Below, in pieces: positions 8,201-18,687 of a stretch of DNA of 54,487 bases. The stretch covers positions 1 through 54,487 of the forward strand of contig NZ_PXNS01000017.1 of assembly GCF_003045775.1 (NCBI RefSeq), read 5' to 3'. The position numbers were made by a program, and so were the translations under genes. The DNA is from Halomonas litopenaei. Its GTDB lineage: Bacteria > Pseudomonadota > Gammaproteobacteria > Pseudomonadales > Halomonadaceae. Each line of letters starts with the position of its first letter. The stretch's first letter is position 1. Below the pieces are notes generated by a model that saw nothing but the letters and a program-made list of their open reading frames with translations, did no database searches and was not told where the DNA came from.

Positions 8201-8460
8201 AGCGCTACCTGCTCACTATCGATCTTTAGCTCTGGCCGACTGAACGGTTGCCCGCCGATGGCCTGATAAAGCGCTACGACCCGGCTCGCCGCTATATCGC
8301 CCCGGTCGATGAACTGTTGCCATCTCGGTAGTGCTAGGCAAAGCGCCGCCTGGCCGAGTCCGATATTTACTCACCCCCATCGAAACGCCTCTTCATCGCA
8401 GACGAGGCCTACCTTGCGATGTTGGCCTATAGATGACGCCCGTCTACGACCAGACACTGT
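8197..8460 (+). pseudogene. Remnant of a PIN-domain (VapC-like) toxin
   Basis: The ATG overlapping the antitoxin stop starts MKRYLLTIDL and then hits TAG; PIN toxins begin MKRYLLDTH..LLW in the same way. The catalytic Asp motif is thus damaged (TID for LDT) and further stops follow. Pieces such as GKRRLAES and a terminal VYDQTLW in other frames look like scattered parts of the same family. The toxin is dead, which fits loss of the full antitoxin. Recognition is by eye; the beginning is more convincing than the rest. Confidence 0.4.
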
Positions 8461-8603
8461 GGTCATCCGGTGATGGTGATCCCCGCCGCCGCATCCATTA
8501 GGCTATGCCGAGACGTCCCGACGATGCCTTGGCGTGTTCTGCTCAAGCTAGCGCCGTCACCGCCTCGGGCTGCCACGCCTTCACGCAGTACAGAGAACTC
8601 GCC

Positions 8604-11600
8604 ATGACCGATACCACCGCCGCCTCGGGCTTGATCGTCCTGCAGGGCAACCGTATGGAGGATCTGCGTGATCTGACCCTGAAGTGGCTGGGGCGACGCC
8701 CGCTGCATCCGCTGGCGCGCACCCTTTTTCTGGTGCAAAGCAACGGTATCGCCCAGTGGCTCAAGACCTCCATCGCCGAGCGCCAGGGCGAACCGGGCTA
8801 CGGCGTCTGTCTCGGCACCGACGTTGCCCTGCCCGCGCGCTTTCAGTGGCAGGCCTATCGAGCGGTGATCGAGGCGGTGGAAGGCCCAGGCCAGGTGCCG
8901 ACCACCTCCCCCTGGGACAAGAGCCGCCTGCGCTGGCACCTGATGAAGCTGCTGCCCGAAGCCCTGGACGACCCGCTGTTCGAGCCGCTGGCGCGCTACC
9001 TGCGCGAGGACGATGAGCAGCGCAAGCGTTACCAGCTGGCCGAGCGCCTGGCCGACCTGTTCGATCAGTACCAGGTCTATCGCGCCGACTGGCTCACCGC
9101 CTGGGAGGCCGGGGACGATGTGCTCACACTGCCCGGTAACCGTGTCACAGAGGTCCCCGATGACCAGCGCTGGCAGCCGGCCCTGTGGCGCAGGATCAGC
9201 GACGCCCTGCCTGCTGACCAACGCCACAGTCACCGCGGCGCCGTGCACCAGCGCTTCAAGCGGGCCGCCGAGCAGCTGACCCGCGAGGTCGAACAGGGCG
9301 AGACGGCCTGCCCCCCGGAAATACCGCCGCGTATCGTGGTGTTCGGCATTTCGTCGCTGCCCCAGCAGACCCTGGAGGTGCTGGCCGCCCTGTCCAGCAT
9401 CAGCGAGGTGGTGCTGTGTCTGCTCAACCCCTGCCAGTTCTACTGGGGCGAGATCATCGAGACCCAGGAGGTACTGCGCCGCCACGTGCGCCAGCGCCGT
9501 CGCCAGGGCATGCCGGCGGAGCTGCACCACTCGCTCGAGCAGCTGCATCTACACGCCCATCCGCTGCTGGCAGCATGGGGCAAGCAGGGCCGCGACTACC
9601 TGCAGCTACTCAGCGAACACGACCACACCGACGTGGAGGCGTTGAGCGCCCTGCTCGACGACTCGGTGGATCTGTTCCTGGCGCCGCCCACCGACACCCT
9701 GCTGGGCCAGCTGCAGGACGACATCCTCAACCTGCGCCCGCTGGCGGAGACCCAGGCCGAGTGGCCAGCGCTTGATCCCGAGCACGACCACTCGATCCGT
9801 TTTCATATCTGCCACAGCCCTCAGCGTGAACTGGAGGTTCTGCACGACCAGCTGCTCGAGGCCTTCGCCGAGGATGCGACTCTCGAACCCAGGGACGTGA
9901 TGGTGATGGTGCCGGACATCAACGACTACGCGCCCTATATCGACGCGGTATTTGGCCAGTTCGCCCCGGGCGAGAAGCGCCACCTGCCCTACCACGTGGC
10001 CGACCAGCAGGAACGCCATCGCGAACCCATGCTGGTGGCACTGGAGACCCTGCTGTCGCTGCCGCGTCTGCGCTTTCGCGCCAGCGAGATCCTCGACCTG
10101 CTGGACATCCCGGCCATCCGCACGCGCTTTGGCCTTGGCGAGGGAGACCTTTCCACCCTGCAACGCTGGATTCGCGAAGCCAACGTACGCTGGGGCCTCG
10201 ATGCCTCCCAGCGAGCCGAACTCGGCCTGCCGGAACACGACGAGCTGCACACCTGGCGCTTCGGCCTGGAGCGCATGCTGATGGGCTACGCCGTGGGCGA
10301 GGCCAGCGACGACGGCGAGGACTGGGGCGACATCGTGCCTTACGACGAAGTCGCCGGCCTCGACGCCACCCTCGTGGGTCCGCTGTACCGGCTGATCATG
10401 ACCCTCGACGAGGTTCGTCAGAGCCTGATCGAATCCAAGACGGCCAGCCAATGGGACCAGGTTCTGGGAACCATGCTGGAGCGCACCCTGGCCCCCGGCT
10501 CCAGCGCCGAAGAGGCCTTGCTCGGGCGCATCCAGGCGGCGCTCGAGACCTGGCACGAGGAGGTCGATTCGGCCGAGGTCGGCATCCGCCTGCCGCTGGC
10601 GGTGGTGCGTGAAAGCTGGCTTTCGCGCATCGACCAGCCCCAGCTGTCCCAGAGCTTCATGATGGGCCGCATCACCTTCGCCACCCTGATGCCCATGCGC
10701 GCGATCCCCTTCCGCCACGTCGTGCTGCTGGGCATGAGCGACGGTGCCTACCCGCGCCGCGCCGAGGCCATGGACTTCGACCTGATGGCCATGCGCGGGC
10801 ACTATCGCGCCGGCGACCGCTCCCGGCGTGACGACGACCGCTACCTGTTCCTCGAGGCGCTGCTGTCGGCGCGGGACCGGCTGACCATCAGCTGGTGCGG
10901 ACGCAGCCCGCAGGACAACGGCGAGAAGCCGGCCAGCGTGCTGGTCGGCCAGCTGCGCGACCACCTCGGCAAGGGCTGGCGCCTTCCCGACCAACCGCCC
11001 CACGATGAGCGCTCGCTGGCCGAAGAACAGCAGATGGCCGAGGCCCTGCTCACCGCCCTGACCACCGAACACCCGCTGCAGCCCTTCGGCGCCGGCTATT
11101 TCCTGTCAGACTCGCCGCTTTATACCTACGCAGACGAGTGGCAGACCCTGCACCAGCGTGATTCTCGTCACCCGGACCCCATGGCGGCCACCTCAGCCGA
11201 TGAGGCGCTGCCGCCCTGGCGCCCCGAGGGCGCCATCGGCCTGTCGCAGCTTTCAGGCCTGCTGCGCGATCCCGTCAGCGCCCTGTTCCAGCAGCGCCTG
11301 TCCACCAGCATGCGCGACGAACAGACGCTGAGCGACGACGACGAACCCTTCGCCTTCGCCGGTCTTGCCAGATGGCAGCAGCGCGAGGCCCTGGTGCAGC
11401 CGCTTGGCCAGCGTCTGGCCCACGACCGCGCCTGCGACCCGGCCCTGTTGATCGAACGCCAGGTCCAGCGCCAGCAACGCGCCGGCCACTACCCGCCGCC
11501 ACCGGTGGGCCCGGTGATCCGCCGCCAGTTGCTGGAGCGAATCCCCGACGCTCTCGACCATTACCGCGAACTGCTCGAGCGCTACCCGCGCTCGCTGGAG

Positions 11601-12338
11601 CGGGCACCGCAGCTTCGCCACGACAGTCGCCTTCCCTTGCCCGACTCGAGTGAGACCCTGGTACTGGAAGACGCCCTGTCCCACCTGCACGCGACCGACT
11701 CTGCCCCCTCCTCCGGGGCCAGCGACGAGGGCGACGCGGGTGCGGGTGCGGGTGCGGGTGAGGTCGCCCGCATCGTGCTGTTGACCAGCCAGATCCACCA
11801 GGGCGAGCATTTTCACTGGAGCCAGATTCTGCGCCACTGGCCGGCGCACCTGGCGCTGCAGTGCCTCTACCCGAATTCGCCGAGCCATCTGGTATCACCC
11901 AGCGGCGTGCTGGAGATCCCCGGCATGCCCCGCGAACAGGCCGCAAGACGCCTGGATGCGCTGATGCAGCGCTGGCTTGCCGCCATGCAGGGGGCCACGC
12001 CTTGCCACCCCGACATCGCCTTTGCTCTGCTCGAGGAATACCCCGTGGCAGAGGATGCAGCCTGGCCACCGGCAGACGCCCAGACGTCAGCCACACTACG
12101 CAAGGCCTGGGAGCAGGCCTGGGAAAAACTGCCGGAGCGAAGCCCGCTGCTGCTGCGCGAATTTCCAAGCCTCGACGAGCTGATCGGCGCCGAGGGCTTT
12201 GCCGAAGCCTGTCGTGAGCTCTACGCCGACCTGCATGGCTGGATCAGCACGGCGCGCAGCGCTCGCAAGGGCTCGGACAAGGGCTCTCACAAGTCATCGG
12301 GCAAGAGTAACGCCACCACCGGGAAGGAATCCGCATGA
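8604..12338 (+). CDS. recC: Exodeoxyribonuclease V gamma subunit RecC
   Basis: RecC is the non-catalytic scaffold of RecBCD. It splits the duplex, channels the 3' strand and recognises Chi. The protein opens with LIVLQGNRMEDLRDLTLKWL and FLVQSNGIAQWLK, the classic RecC N-terminus. Later VVLLGMSDGAYPR and SWCGRSPQDN are typical of the helicase-like and C-terminal domains. The start at 8604 (MTDTTAA) is preferred because the preceding in-frame residues look like noncoding translation. The product is 1244 residues, longer than the 1122 of E. coli. An insertion near residue 1045 is encoded by four GCGGGT repeats (Ala-Gly repeats). It overlaps recB by ATGA, so recCBD is one transcript. There is no ptrA between recC and recB, unlike E. 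coli but like pseudomonads. Confidence 0.95.
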   Translation: MTDTTAASGLIVLQGNRMEDLRDLTLKWLGRRPLHPLARTLFLVQSNGIAQWLKTSIAERQGEPGYGVCLGTDVALPARFQWQAYRAVIEAVEGPGQVPTTSPWDKSRLRWHLMKLLPEALDDPLFEPLARYLREDDEQRKRYQLAERLADLFDQYQVYRADWLTAWEAGDDVLTLPGNRVTEVPDDQRWQPALWRRISDALPADQRHSHRGAVHQRFKRAAEQLTREVEQGETACPPEIPPRIVVFGISSLPQQTLEVLAALSSISEVVLCLLNPCQFYWGEIIETQEVLRRHVRQRRRQGMPAELHHSLEQLHLHAHPLLAAWGKQGRDYLQLLSEHDHTDVEALSALLDDSVDLFLAPPTDTLLGQLQDDILNLRPLAETQAEWPALDPEHDHSIRFHICHSPQRELEVLHDQLLEAFAEDATLEPRDVMVMVPDINDYAPYIDAVFGQFAPGEKRHLPYHVADQQERHREPMLVALETLLSLPRLRFRASEILDLLDIPAIRTRFGLGEGDLSTLQRWIREANVRWGLDASQRAELGLPEHDELHTWRFGLERMLMGYAVGEASDDGEDWGDIVPYDEVAGLDATLVGPLYRLIMTLDEVRQSLIESKTASQWDQVLGTMLERTLAPGSSAEEALLGRIQAALETWHEEVDSAEVGIRLPLAVVRESWLSRIDQPQLSQSFMMGRITFATLMPMRAIPFRHVVLLGMSDGAYPRRAEAMDFDLMAMRGHYRAGDRSRRDDDRYLFLEALLSARDRLTISWCGRSPQDNGEKPASVLVGQLRDHLGKGWRLPDQPPHDERSLAEEQQMAEALLTALTTEHPLQPFGAGYFLSDSPLYTYADEWQTLHQRDSRHPDPMAATSADEALPPWRPEGAIGLSQLSGLLRDPVSALFQQRLSTSMRDEQTLSDDDEPFAFAGLARWQQREALVQPLGQRLAHDRACDPALLIERQVQRQQRAGHYPPPPVGPVIRRQLLERIPDALDHYRELLERYPRSLERAPQLRHDSRLPLPDSSETLVLEDALSHLHATDSAPSSGASDEGDAGAGAGAGEVARIVLLTSQIHQGEHFHWSQILRHWPAHLALQCLYPNSPSHLVSPSGVLEIPGMPREQAARRLDALMQRWLAAMQGATPCHPDIAFALLEEYPVAEDAAWPPADAQTSATLRKAWEQAWEKLPERSPLLLREFPSLDELIGAEGFAEACRELYADLHGWISTARSARKGSDKGSHKSSGKSNATTGKESA
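11737..11760 (+). repeat. Hexanucleotide microsatellite inside recC
   Basis: Four perfect copies of GCGGGT encode alternating Ala-Gly in a linker between SDEGD and EVARIVLL. Unit length is a multiple of three, so copy-number change would keep the frame. Confidence 0.8.
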
Positions 12339-15300
12339 GCCTGCCGTCCGACCTTTTTTCCACCGACGACCAGCCGCCTTCCCCGGACAACGCCGGCCAG
12401 ACGCCGCTGCCATTGGCACTGCCGCTGCAGGGCAGCCAGTTGATCGAGGCCAGCGCCGGCACCGGCAAGACCTTCACCATCGCGCTGCTCTACGTGCGTC
12501 TGGTGCTGGGCCACGGCCAGCCGGACAACCCGGCCAGCAGACGCGACAATGGCTTCAGTCAGCCGCTGGTGCCGCCGGATATTCTGGTGGTGACCTTTAC
12601 CGAGGCCGCAAGCCAGGAGCTGCGCGATCGTATCCGGGCGCGCCTGGTCCAGGCCGCCGAGGCCTTTCGCGCCGGCGACAGGGACGACGGCTCGACCACG
12701 GCCGCGGACGACGGCCTCGCCGAACGCGACCCGCTGCTGGCCGCGCTGCGCGACGACTTCGAGCGCGACGCCTGGCCCGCCTGCGCCCGACGACTGATGC
12801 TTGCCGCCGAATGGATGGACGACGCCGCCATCTCGACCATCCACAGCTGGTGTCAGCGAATGCTCAAGGAGCACGCCTTCGACAGCGGCAAGCTGTTTCG
12901 CCAGGAGGTGGTCAAGGATCTCGGCGAGATGACCCAGGAGGCGGTTACCGACTACTGGCGCACCCGCGTCTACCCCCTCGACGAGCCCCTGGCCGCGTCC
13001 ATGGTCGAGCTGTTCGGCTCGCCCCAGGGGCTGAACAAGGCGCTGCGCAATCTGCTGAGCCGCGAGGATGCCAGCCTGGTATTCTGCGGCGAGCCGTTGG
13101 CCGCTGGCGATTTCGGCGCCCATCTCGCCCAGTTCAGCGACGCCCGTGAGAGCGCCGACAGGCTGGAAGACGCCGCCCGCCGCGCCTACCTGGATGACAA
13201 GGAGGCAGTGCACGACTGCCTGCGCGCGCTGCGCCCGGCGATGCACGGCGGCAGCTTTCGCGGCAAGGATGACGACGACACCTTCGACGGCTGGCTGGAA
13301 CAGCTCGGCGACTGGGCAAACGGCAAGCGACCCCTTGCCGAGGCAAGCTTCGTGCAGAAGCTCGCGCGCTCCAAGCTGCGGGTCAAGAAGGGTACCGAGG
13401 TGCCCGAGCTTGGGCTGTTCGAGGCCCTGGAGGCGTGTCGCGATAACGACGAGCAGGTCGAGACCCTGCAGCGCGAGCTCTACCCCCAGGTGCTGGCGGA
13501 TGCCCGCGACTGGGTCAGCCGGCGGCTGTCCGAGCAGCTCGAGGCCAACGCCCAGATGGGCTTCAACGACATGATCACCGGACTTGCCGGCGCCCTGGAC
13601 GGCGACGGCGGCGAGACCCTGGCGCGGCGCATTCGCCAGCAGTTCCCGGTGGCCATGATCGACGAGTTCCAGGACACCGATCCGGCCCAGTACCGCATCT
13701 TCGAGCGGGTGTATCGTATCGGCGATGCGACCACCGCTGAGCCAGACGCCCAGCACGACCTGAATGGGCCAGGCGCTCCTGAGCATGACGCCACGGCGCT
13801 GATCCTGATCGGCGATCCCAAGCAGGCGATCTACGGCTTTCGCGGCGGCGACATCTACACCTACCTGGGCGCCCGTCACGCCACCCGCGGGCACCACCAC
13901 AGCCTGGACACCAACTTCCGCTCGAGTGAGGCCGCCGTGGCAGCGGTCAACCGGCTGTTCGCGTTTGCCGAGCAGCGCCACCCCCGCGCCGCCTTCCGCT
14001 TCGCCACCGACGACCACAATCCATTGCCTTTTCAATCCGTCGGCGCCAACGGTCGCAAGGAAACCCTGTGCCTGGATGGCAAGCCCGCCGCCGCGCTGAC
14101 CGGCTGGCTGATCGCCGACGGCAACAAGGACAACGGCTGTCTCAACAAGGAAGGCTACCTGCGCGAGGCCTCCCGCCACTGTGCCGACCGCATCGCCGAC
14201 TGGCTCAATCAGGCCAGTCCTGGCGAGGGCGTCCCAAGCGCCGGTTTCGCCACCTCAACGAACGCCGGTGACGGCAAGCTCACACCGCTGAAGGCCGGCG
14301 ATATCGCCATCCTGGTGCGCGATCGCAGCGAGGCCAGCGCCATCCGCGACGCCTTGAGTGAGCGCGGCCTGGCCAGCGTCTACCTGTCGGATCGTGACAG
14401 CGTCTTCGCCACCGCCGAGGCCCGCGACCTGCATCACTGGCTCAAGGCCATGGCCAACCCGGAGTCGGTGTCGACCCTGCGCACGGCCCTGGCTACCGCC
14501 ACCCTGGGCCTGGGACTGGCCGAGCTCGACCGGCTGCAACGCGACGAGACCGCCTGGGAGCGGGTACAAGAGCGTTTTCTTGGCTACCGCCTGCGCTGGC
14601 AGCGTCGGGGCGTGCTACCGGCGCTGCGTCAGTTGCTGCACGACTACCGGATCCCCGAGCGACTGCTCGGCGCCCACCAGGGCCAGCGTCGCCTGACCAA
14701 CCTGTTGCATCTGGCCGAGTGGGCCCAGCAGGCCAGCGATACCCTGGACGGCGACCACGCCCTGATTCGCGTGCTCGCCGAACACCTCGACGACCCCGGC
14801 CATGACGAGCAGATCCTGCGCCTGGAAAGCGACGCCGACCTGATCCAGGTGGTGACCATCTTCAAGTCCAAGGGGCTCGAGTATCCGCTGGTGTGCCTGC
14901 CGTTCCTTTGCACCTACAAGGAAATCAGCGGCCAGTCCGGCACGCCCCTGTACCACGTCGACGACCAGCCGCTGCTCGAACTGGCGGCCAAGAAGGAGAT
15001 GGCCAAGGAGGGCTTTGAGCTTGCCGACGACGAACGGCTATCCGAGGAGGTACGGCTTCTGTACGTCGCCTTGACCCGAGCGCGCCACGCCACCTTCGTT
15101 GGCCTTGCCCCCCTCAAGCTCGGCAACGCCAGGAGCGCCACCCTGCACAAGTCAGCGCTGGGCTATCTGCTGGCCGGCGGCGAGGCGATCCCTGACCTGA
15201 CAAACCTGCGCGAGCGCTGGGAGAGCATGAGCGGTGGCTTCGACGCCATCGCCCTGGACGCCATCGACGCCAGCAGTGATAGCCCCCAGATCCAGTACCA

Positions 15301-16327
15301 CCCGGTCACCACCGAGCTCGCCACCAAGGGCGCACGCACGCCCAGCCACCGGCCCTTTGCCCCCTGGTGGATCGCGAGTTACTCATCGCTGGCCCAGAAG
15401 GGAGCCACCGCGCCCGAGACACCCGAGGCCGAAGTGCTCGAGGAAGAGCATCTGGACGCCCGCCTGGTGCCCGCGGCGCGAGAAGCCGGCGCCCCGGAGC
15501 CCGGCACCCTGCACGCCTTCCCGCGGGGCCCTGGCCCGGGCACCTTCCTGCACGGCGTGCTCGAGGCGTTGGCCGAGCACGGCTTTGACAGCGCGCTTGA
15601 TGATGCAGGCCTGCTCGCCCGCCTGGCCCAACGCTGCCGCCGCCGCGGCTGGGAAGCACACACCCAGGCGCTGACCGACGGCATCCATCGCTGGCTGACC
15701 ACGCCCTTGACCTCGACCACACAAGAGCGCCCCGACGGCGAGGATGCCGACGATGGGCCGGTGCTGGCGAGCCTTGAGCGCTACCGCGCCGAGCCCGACT
15801 TCTGGCTCGCCACCCATGACGCCATCACCCCGGCCATGGACAAGCTCACCCGCCAGCATCTGTTTCCCGGAGTGCCCAGGCCCCAACTGGGCTATCAGCG
15901 CCTCAACGGCCTGCTCAAGGGCTTTATCGACCTCCTGGCCGAGCATCAGGGACGCTTCTATATCATCGACTGGAAATCCAACTGGCTGGGTCCGGACGAT
16001 GACGCCTACCACCAGGACGCCATGCGCGCCGCCATGCTCGACAAGCGCTACGACATGCAGCTTGCGCTCTACCTGGTGGCACTGCATCGCCACCTGCGCC
16101 AGAGCCTGCCGGACTATGACTATGACCGCCACGTTGGAGGGGCCATGCTGGTCTTTCTGCGCGGTATTACCGCGCCCTCGCGCGGCGTCGCCGCGATCAA
16201 GCCGCCCCGAGCCTTTATCGAGGCACTCGACGATATCCTGGCCGGACAGGCGGGCCACGCCGCGAGAGCAACCCATGACAGCGCCACCGGCCATGGCAAT
16301 GACACCAGCGGGGAGGCAATGGCATGA
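12335..16327 (+). CDS. recB: Exodeoxyribonuclease V beta subunit RecB
   Basis: RecB is the 3'-5' helicase and the only nuclease of RecBCD, which processes double-strand breaks and degrades linear foreign DNA. The 1330-residue product has Walker A EASAGTGKTFTIA near residue 39, a UvrD-type DEFQDTDPAQYRIF near 445, and LIGDPKQAIYGFRGGDIYTYL near 491. VTIFKSKGLEYPLVCLPF lies near 845 and VALTRARHA near 909. The C-terminal nuclease domain shows FYIIDWKSNWLG near 1208, with the Asp and Lys of the catalytic site, followed by QLALYLVALHR. It overlaps recC (ATGA) and recD (ATGA), giving balanced expression. It is somewhat longer than the E. coli protein (1180) because of acidic loops. All catalytic motifs look intact. 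Confidence 0.97.
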   Translation: MSLPSDLFSTDDQPPSPDNAGQTPLPLALPLQGSQLIEASAGTGKTFTIALLYVRLVLGHGQPDNPASRRDNGFSQPLVPPDILVVTFTEAASQELRDRIRARLVQAAEAFRAGDRDDGSTTAADDGLAERDPLLAALRDDFERDAWPACARRLMLAAEWMDDAAISTIHSWCQRMLKEHAFDSGKLFRQEVVKDLGEMTQEAVTDYWRTRVYPLDEPLAASMVELFGSPQGLNKALRNLLSREDASLVFCGEPLAAGDFGAHLAQFSDARESADRLEDAARRAYLDDKEAVHDCLRALRPAMHGGSFRGKDDDDTFDGWLEQLGDWANGKRPLAEASFVQKLARSKLRVKKGTEVPELGLFEALEACRDNDEQVETLQRELYPQVLADARDWVSRRLSEQLEANAQMGFNDMITGLAGALDGDGGETLARRIRQQFPVAMIDEFQDTDPAQYRIFERVYRIGDATTAEPDAQHDLNGPGAPEHDATALILIGDPKQAIYGFRGGDIYTYLGARHATRGHHHSLDTNFRSSEAAVAAVNRLFAFAEQRHPRAAFRFATDDHNPLPFQSVGANGRKETLCLDGKPAAALTGWLIADGNKDNGCLNKEGYLREASRHCADRIADWLNQASPGEGVPSAGFATSTNAGDGKLTPLKAGDIAILVRDRSEASAIRDALSERGLASVYLSDRDSVFATAEARDLHHWLKAMANPESVSTLRTALATATLGLGLAELDRLQRDETAWERVQERFLGYRLRWQRRGVLPALRQLLHDYRIPERLLGAHQGQRRLTNLLHLAEWAQQASDTLDGDHALIRVLAEHLDDPGHDEQILRLESDADLIQVVTIFKSKGLEYPLVCLPFLCTYKEISGQSGTPLYHVDDQPLLELAAKKEMAKEGFELADDERLSEEVRLLYVALTRARHATFVGLAPLKLGNARSATLHKSALGYLLAGGEAIPDLTNLRERWESMSGGFDAIALDAIDASSDSPQIQYHPVTTELATKGARTPSHRPFAPWWIASYSSLAQKGATAPETPEAEVLEEEHLDARLVPAAREAGAPEPGTLHAFPRGPGPGTFLHGVLEALAEHGFDSALDDAGLLARLAQRCRRRGWEAHTQALTDGIHRWLTTPLTSTTQERPDGEDADDGPVLASLERYRAEPDFWLATHDAITPAMDKLTRQHLFPGVPRPQLGYQRLNGLLKGFIDLLAEHQGRFYIIDWKSNWLGPDDDAYHQDAMRAAMLDKRYDMQLALYLVALHRHLRQSLPDYDYDRHVGGAMLVFLRGITAPSRGVAAIKPPRAFIEALDDILAGQAGHAARATHDSATGHGNDTSGEAMA

Positions 16328-18531
16328 GCGAGGCTAACCCTGAGGTACACCGCGAGGGGAAGGGCGAGACACCGGGCGATGCAGCCTCGACCGCCCTGCC
16401 GTCCTCGCCCTTTGCCACCCCGGAGCAGGCACTGGCCGACCCCGAGGCGCTGCTGTCGCTGCTGTTTGCCTGGGCCGAGTACGGCTGGATCCGAGATCTG
16501 GACGCGGCGCTGCCACATCGGCTGGCCAGGCTCGCCCCGGACGGCGACGCCAGCTGCCTGCTGGCGGCCATGCTGGTCAGCCACCAGGCCGGCCAGGGGC
16601 ATCTGCTGCTGGATCTGAATCAGGCCCGCCGCCAGCCCGAGACACTGATCGCCGTCGCTCGCGACGTGGCACGTGACGACGCCGCCCCGCCCCCGCCGGA
16701 GGCCCTGCTCGGCCGGCTCGGCGACGACTGGGTAAACCGGCTTCAGCGCTGGTCGGCGGTGGCGCAAGGCCCAGGCGCAAGCCCCCTGGTACTGGAGGCA
16801 GAGCGCCTCTATCTACGCCGCTACTGGCGCAACGAACAGCGGGTCGCCAGCGCCATTGCCGCGCGGCTGTCGACGCCCGGCACTTCAACCAAAGATCATC
16901 CAACCGCCGACAGTGACGCCGCCCGCCTGCGTCCGGTGCTGGATACGCTGTTTCCCCCGTCCGATCCGCGTGCCGACCAGGCCGCCTCCCAGAAGCTCGC
17001 CTGTGCGCTGGGCGCACGCGCGCCCTTCGCGGTGATCACCGGCGGCCCAGGCACCGGCAAGACCACCACCGTCATCCGTCTGCTGGCGCTGTTGCAGACC
17101 CAGGCCATCGCTGAGCGGGGCGCCCCCCTGGCAATACGCCTGGCCGCCCCCACCGGCAAGGCGGCGGCGAGACTCAGCGAATCCATTCGCGACCAGATCG
17201 CCGCCCTCGACGAACTGCCGCTGCCGGATGCCGCCCAGGTACGCGCCTCGATTCCCCACGAGGTCTCGACCCTGCACCGGCTGCTCGGCGCCCGACCCGA
17301 TACCCGTCACTTCCATCATCATCGCCTCAACCCCCTGCCGCTGGACATGGTGGCGGTGGACGAGGCGTCGATGGTCGACATCGACATGATGGCGGCACTG
17401 CTCGACGCCCTGCCGCCCCATGCACGCCTGGTGCTGCTCGGCGACAAGGACCAGCTCGCCTCGGTGGAGGCCGGGGCGGTCCTCGGCAACCTGTGCGCCA
17501 GGGCCGAACAGGGCCACTACCGCCGCGACGTCAGCGACTGGCTCGAAGCGGCTACCGGGCTGTCGTTGCCCGAGGCCCTGCACGACGGCGACGGCCGGGC
17601 GCTGGATCAGTCCGTCGCCATGCTGCGCCACTCCTTTCGCTTCGATGACGCCAGCGGTATCGGCCAGCTCGCCCGCGCCATCAACGCCGGCGACAGCCGG
17701 CGGGCGCTCGCGGTGCTGGACGACACCGCCTTTCCCCAGGCGCAACGACAGGCCCTGCCCCGCGCCAACGAGCGGCGCCTGATGACCCTGGCGCTGGATG
17801 GCCGAGGCCAGGACGCGGCCTGGGGCTATCGCTTCTATCTGGGTGCCATCACCCCGCGTCCCGACACCCCGGAAGCTGGCGCACTCGAGCAAAGCGGCCT
17901 GCTGCGGCCACGCCCGTCGCTGTCATCCGAGCGAGCCGAGTGGGACCGTTGGGCCTCTGCCATCCTCGAGGCCCACGCCCAGTTCCAGTTGCTGACGCCG
18001 CTGCGCGCCGGCCACTACGGGGTCGAATCGCTCAATCAGCGCATCGAGCAGGCGCTGGCACGGGCCGGACTGATCGACAAGCCGGATCACAGCACCCACT
18101 GGTACGAAGGCCGCCCGGTGCTGGTCACCGGCAACGACTACGCGCTCAAGCTGATGAACGGAGATATCGGCATTGCCCTCAAGGTGCCGGTGGAGTTCGC
18201 CAACCCAGAGGCCGGTACCACCCTGCGCGTGGCCTTCCCCGCCGGCGACGGCCAGGGCGGCATTCGCTGGGTGCTGCCCAGCCGGCTGCAGCGGGTCGAG
18301 ACGGTATTCGCCATGACGGTGCACAAGTCCCAGGGCTCGGAGTTCGTCCATACCGCCCTGGTGATGCCGGACTCCCTGTCGCCGATCCTGACCCGCGAAC
18401 TGGTCTACACCGCCGTCACCCGCGCCAAGAAGACCTTCACTCTGCTCAGCGCAAGCGACGTGGTGCTGGCCAAGGCCATCGAACGACGGATTGCACGTCA
18501 GAGCCGGCTCTTTCAGTCACCCGGAACATAA
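16324..18531 (+). CDS. recD: Exodeoxyribonuclease V alpha subunit RecD
   Basis: RecD is the fast 5'-3' SF1B helicase of RecBCD. The 735-residue protein has Walker A ITGGPGTGKTTTVIRLL near 238, LAAPTGKAAARLSESI near 275 and the Walker B region DMVAVDEASMVDIDMMAALL near 340. VLLGDKDQLASVEAGAVLG follows, then MLRHSFRF near 435 and the C-terminal TVHKSQGSEF and YTAVTRAKKTFTLL. The first 200 residues form the RecB-contact domain (DLDAALPHRLARLA). The N-terminus is longer than in E. coli (608 residues), with an Ala/Pro-rich stretch. It starts inside the recB stop (ATGA) and closes the operon; the next gene is 156 bp away and no clear terminator follows. Confidence 0.96.
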   Translation: MSEANPEVHREGKGETPGDAASTALPSSPFATPEQALADPEALLSLLFAWAEYGWIRDLDAALPHRLARLAPDGDASCLLAAMLVSHQAGQGHLLLDLNQARRQPETLIAVARDVARDDAAPPPPEALLGRLGDDWVNRLQRWSAVAQGPGASPLVLEAERLYLRRYWRNEQRVASAIAARLSTPGTSTKDHPTADSDAARLRPVLDTLFPPSDPRADQAASQKLACALGARAPFAVITGGPGTGKTTTVIRLLALLQTQAIAERGAPLAIRLAAPTGKAAARLSESIRDQIAALDELPLPDAAQVRASIPHEVSTLHRLLGARPDTRHFHHHRLNPLPLDMVAVDEASMVDIDMMAALLDALPPHARLVLLGDKDQLASVEAGAVLGNLCARAEQGHYRRDVSDWLEAATGLSLPEALHDGDGRALDQSVAMLRHSFRFDDASGIGQLARAINAGDSRRALAVLDDTAFPQAQRQALPRANERRLMTLALDGRGQDAAWGYRFYLGAITPRPDTPEAGALEQSGLLRPRPSLSSERAEWDRWASAILEAHAQFQLLTPLRAGHYGVESLNQRIEQALARAGLIDKPDHSTHWYEGRPVLVTGNDYALKLMNGDIGIALKVPVEFANPEAGTTLRVAFPAGDGQGGIRWVLPSRLQRVETVFAMTVHKSQGSEFVHTALVMPDSLSPILTRELVYTAVTRAKKTFTLLSASDVVLAKAIERRIARQSRLFQSPGT

Positions 18532-18687
18532 GCCCTGCAAAGTCCCGGTCGCACTGCCTGTCAGCAGAAAGCCGCGTCCTCACAGCGCCAACGACGCTTT
18601 GGCACAAGGCGAGGTGGGGATGCGACCAACGCCAGGACACTCTAGGCTGGTGAAGAAAGGAGTGTCACACGCATCCAAGGAGGACTC

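Noticed and set aside
10000..18500. Many long open frames on the strand opposite recCBD
   Set aside because: They are by-products of high GC codon use; they lack ribosome sites and family motifs, while the plus-strand frames carry all RecC, RecB and RecD motifs.
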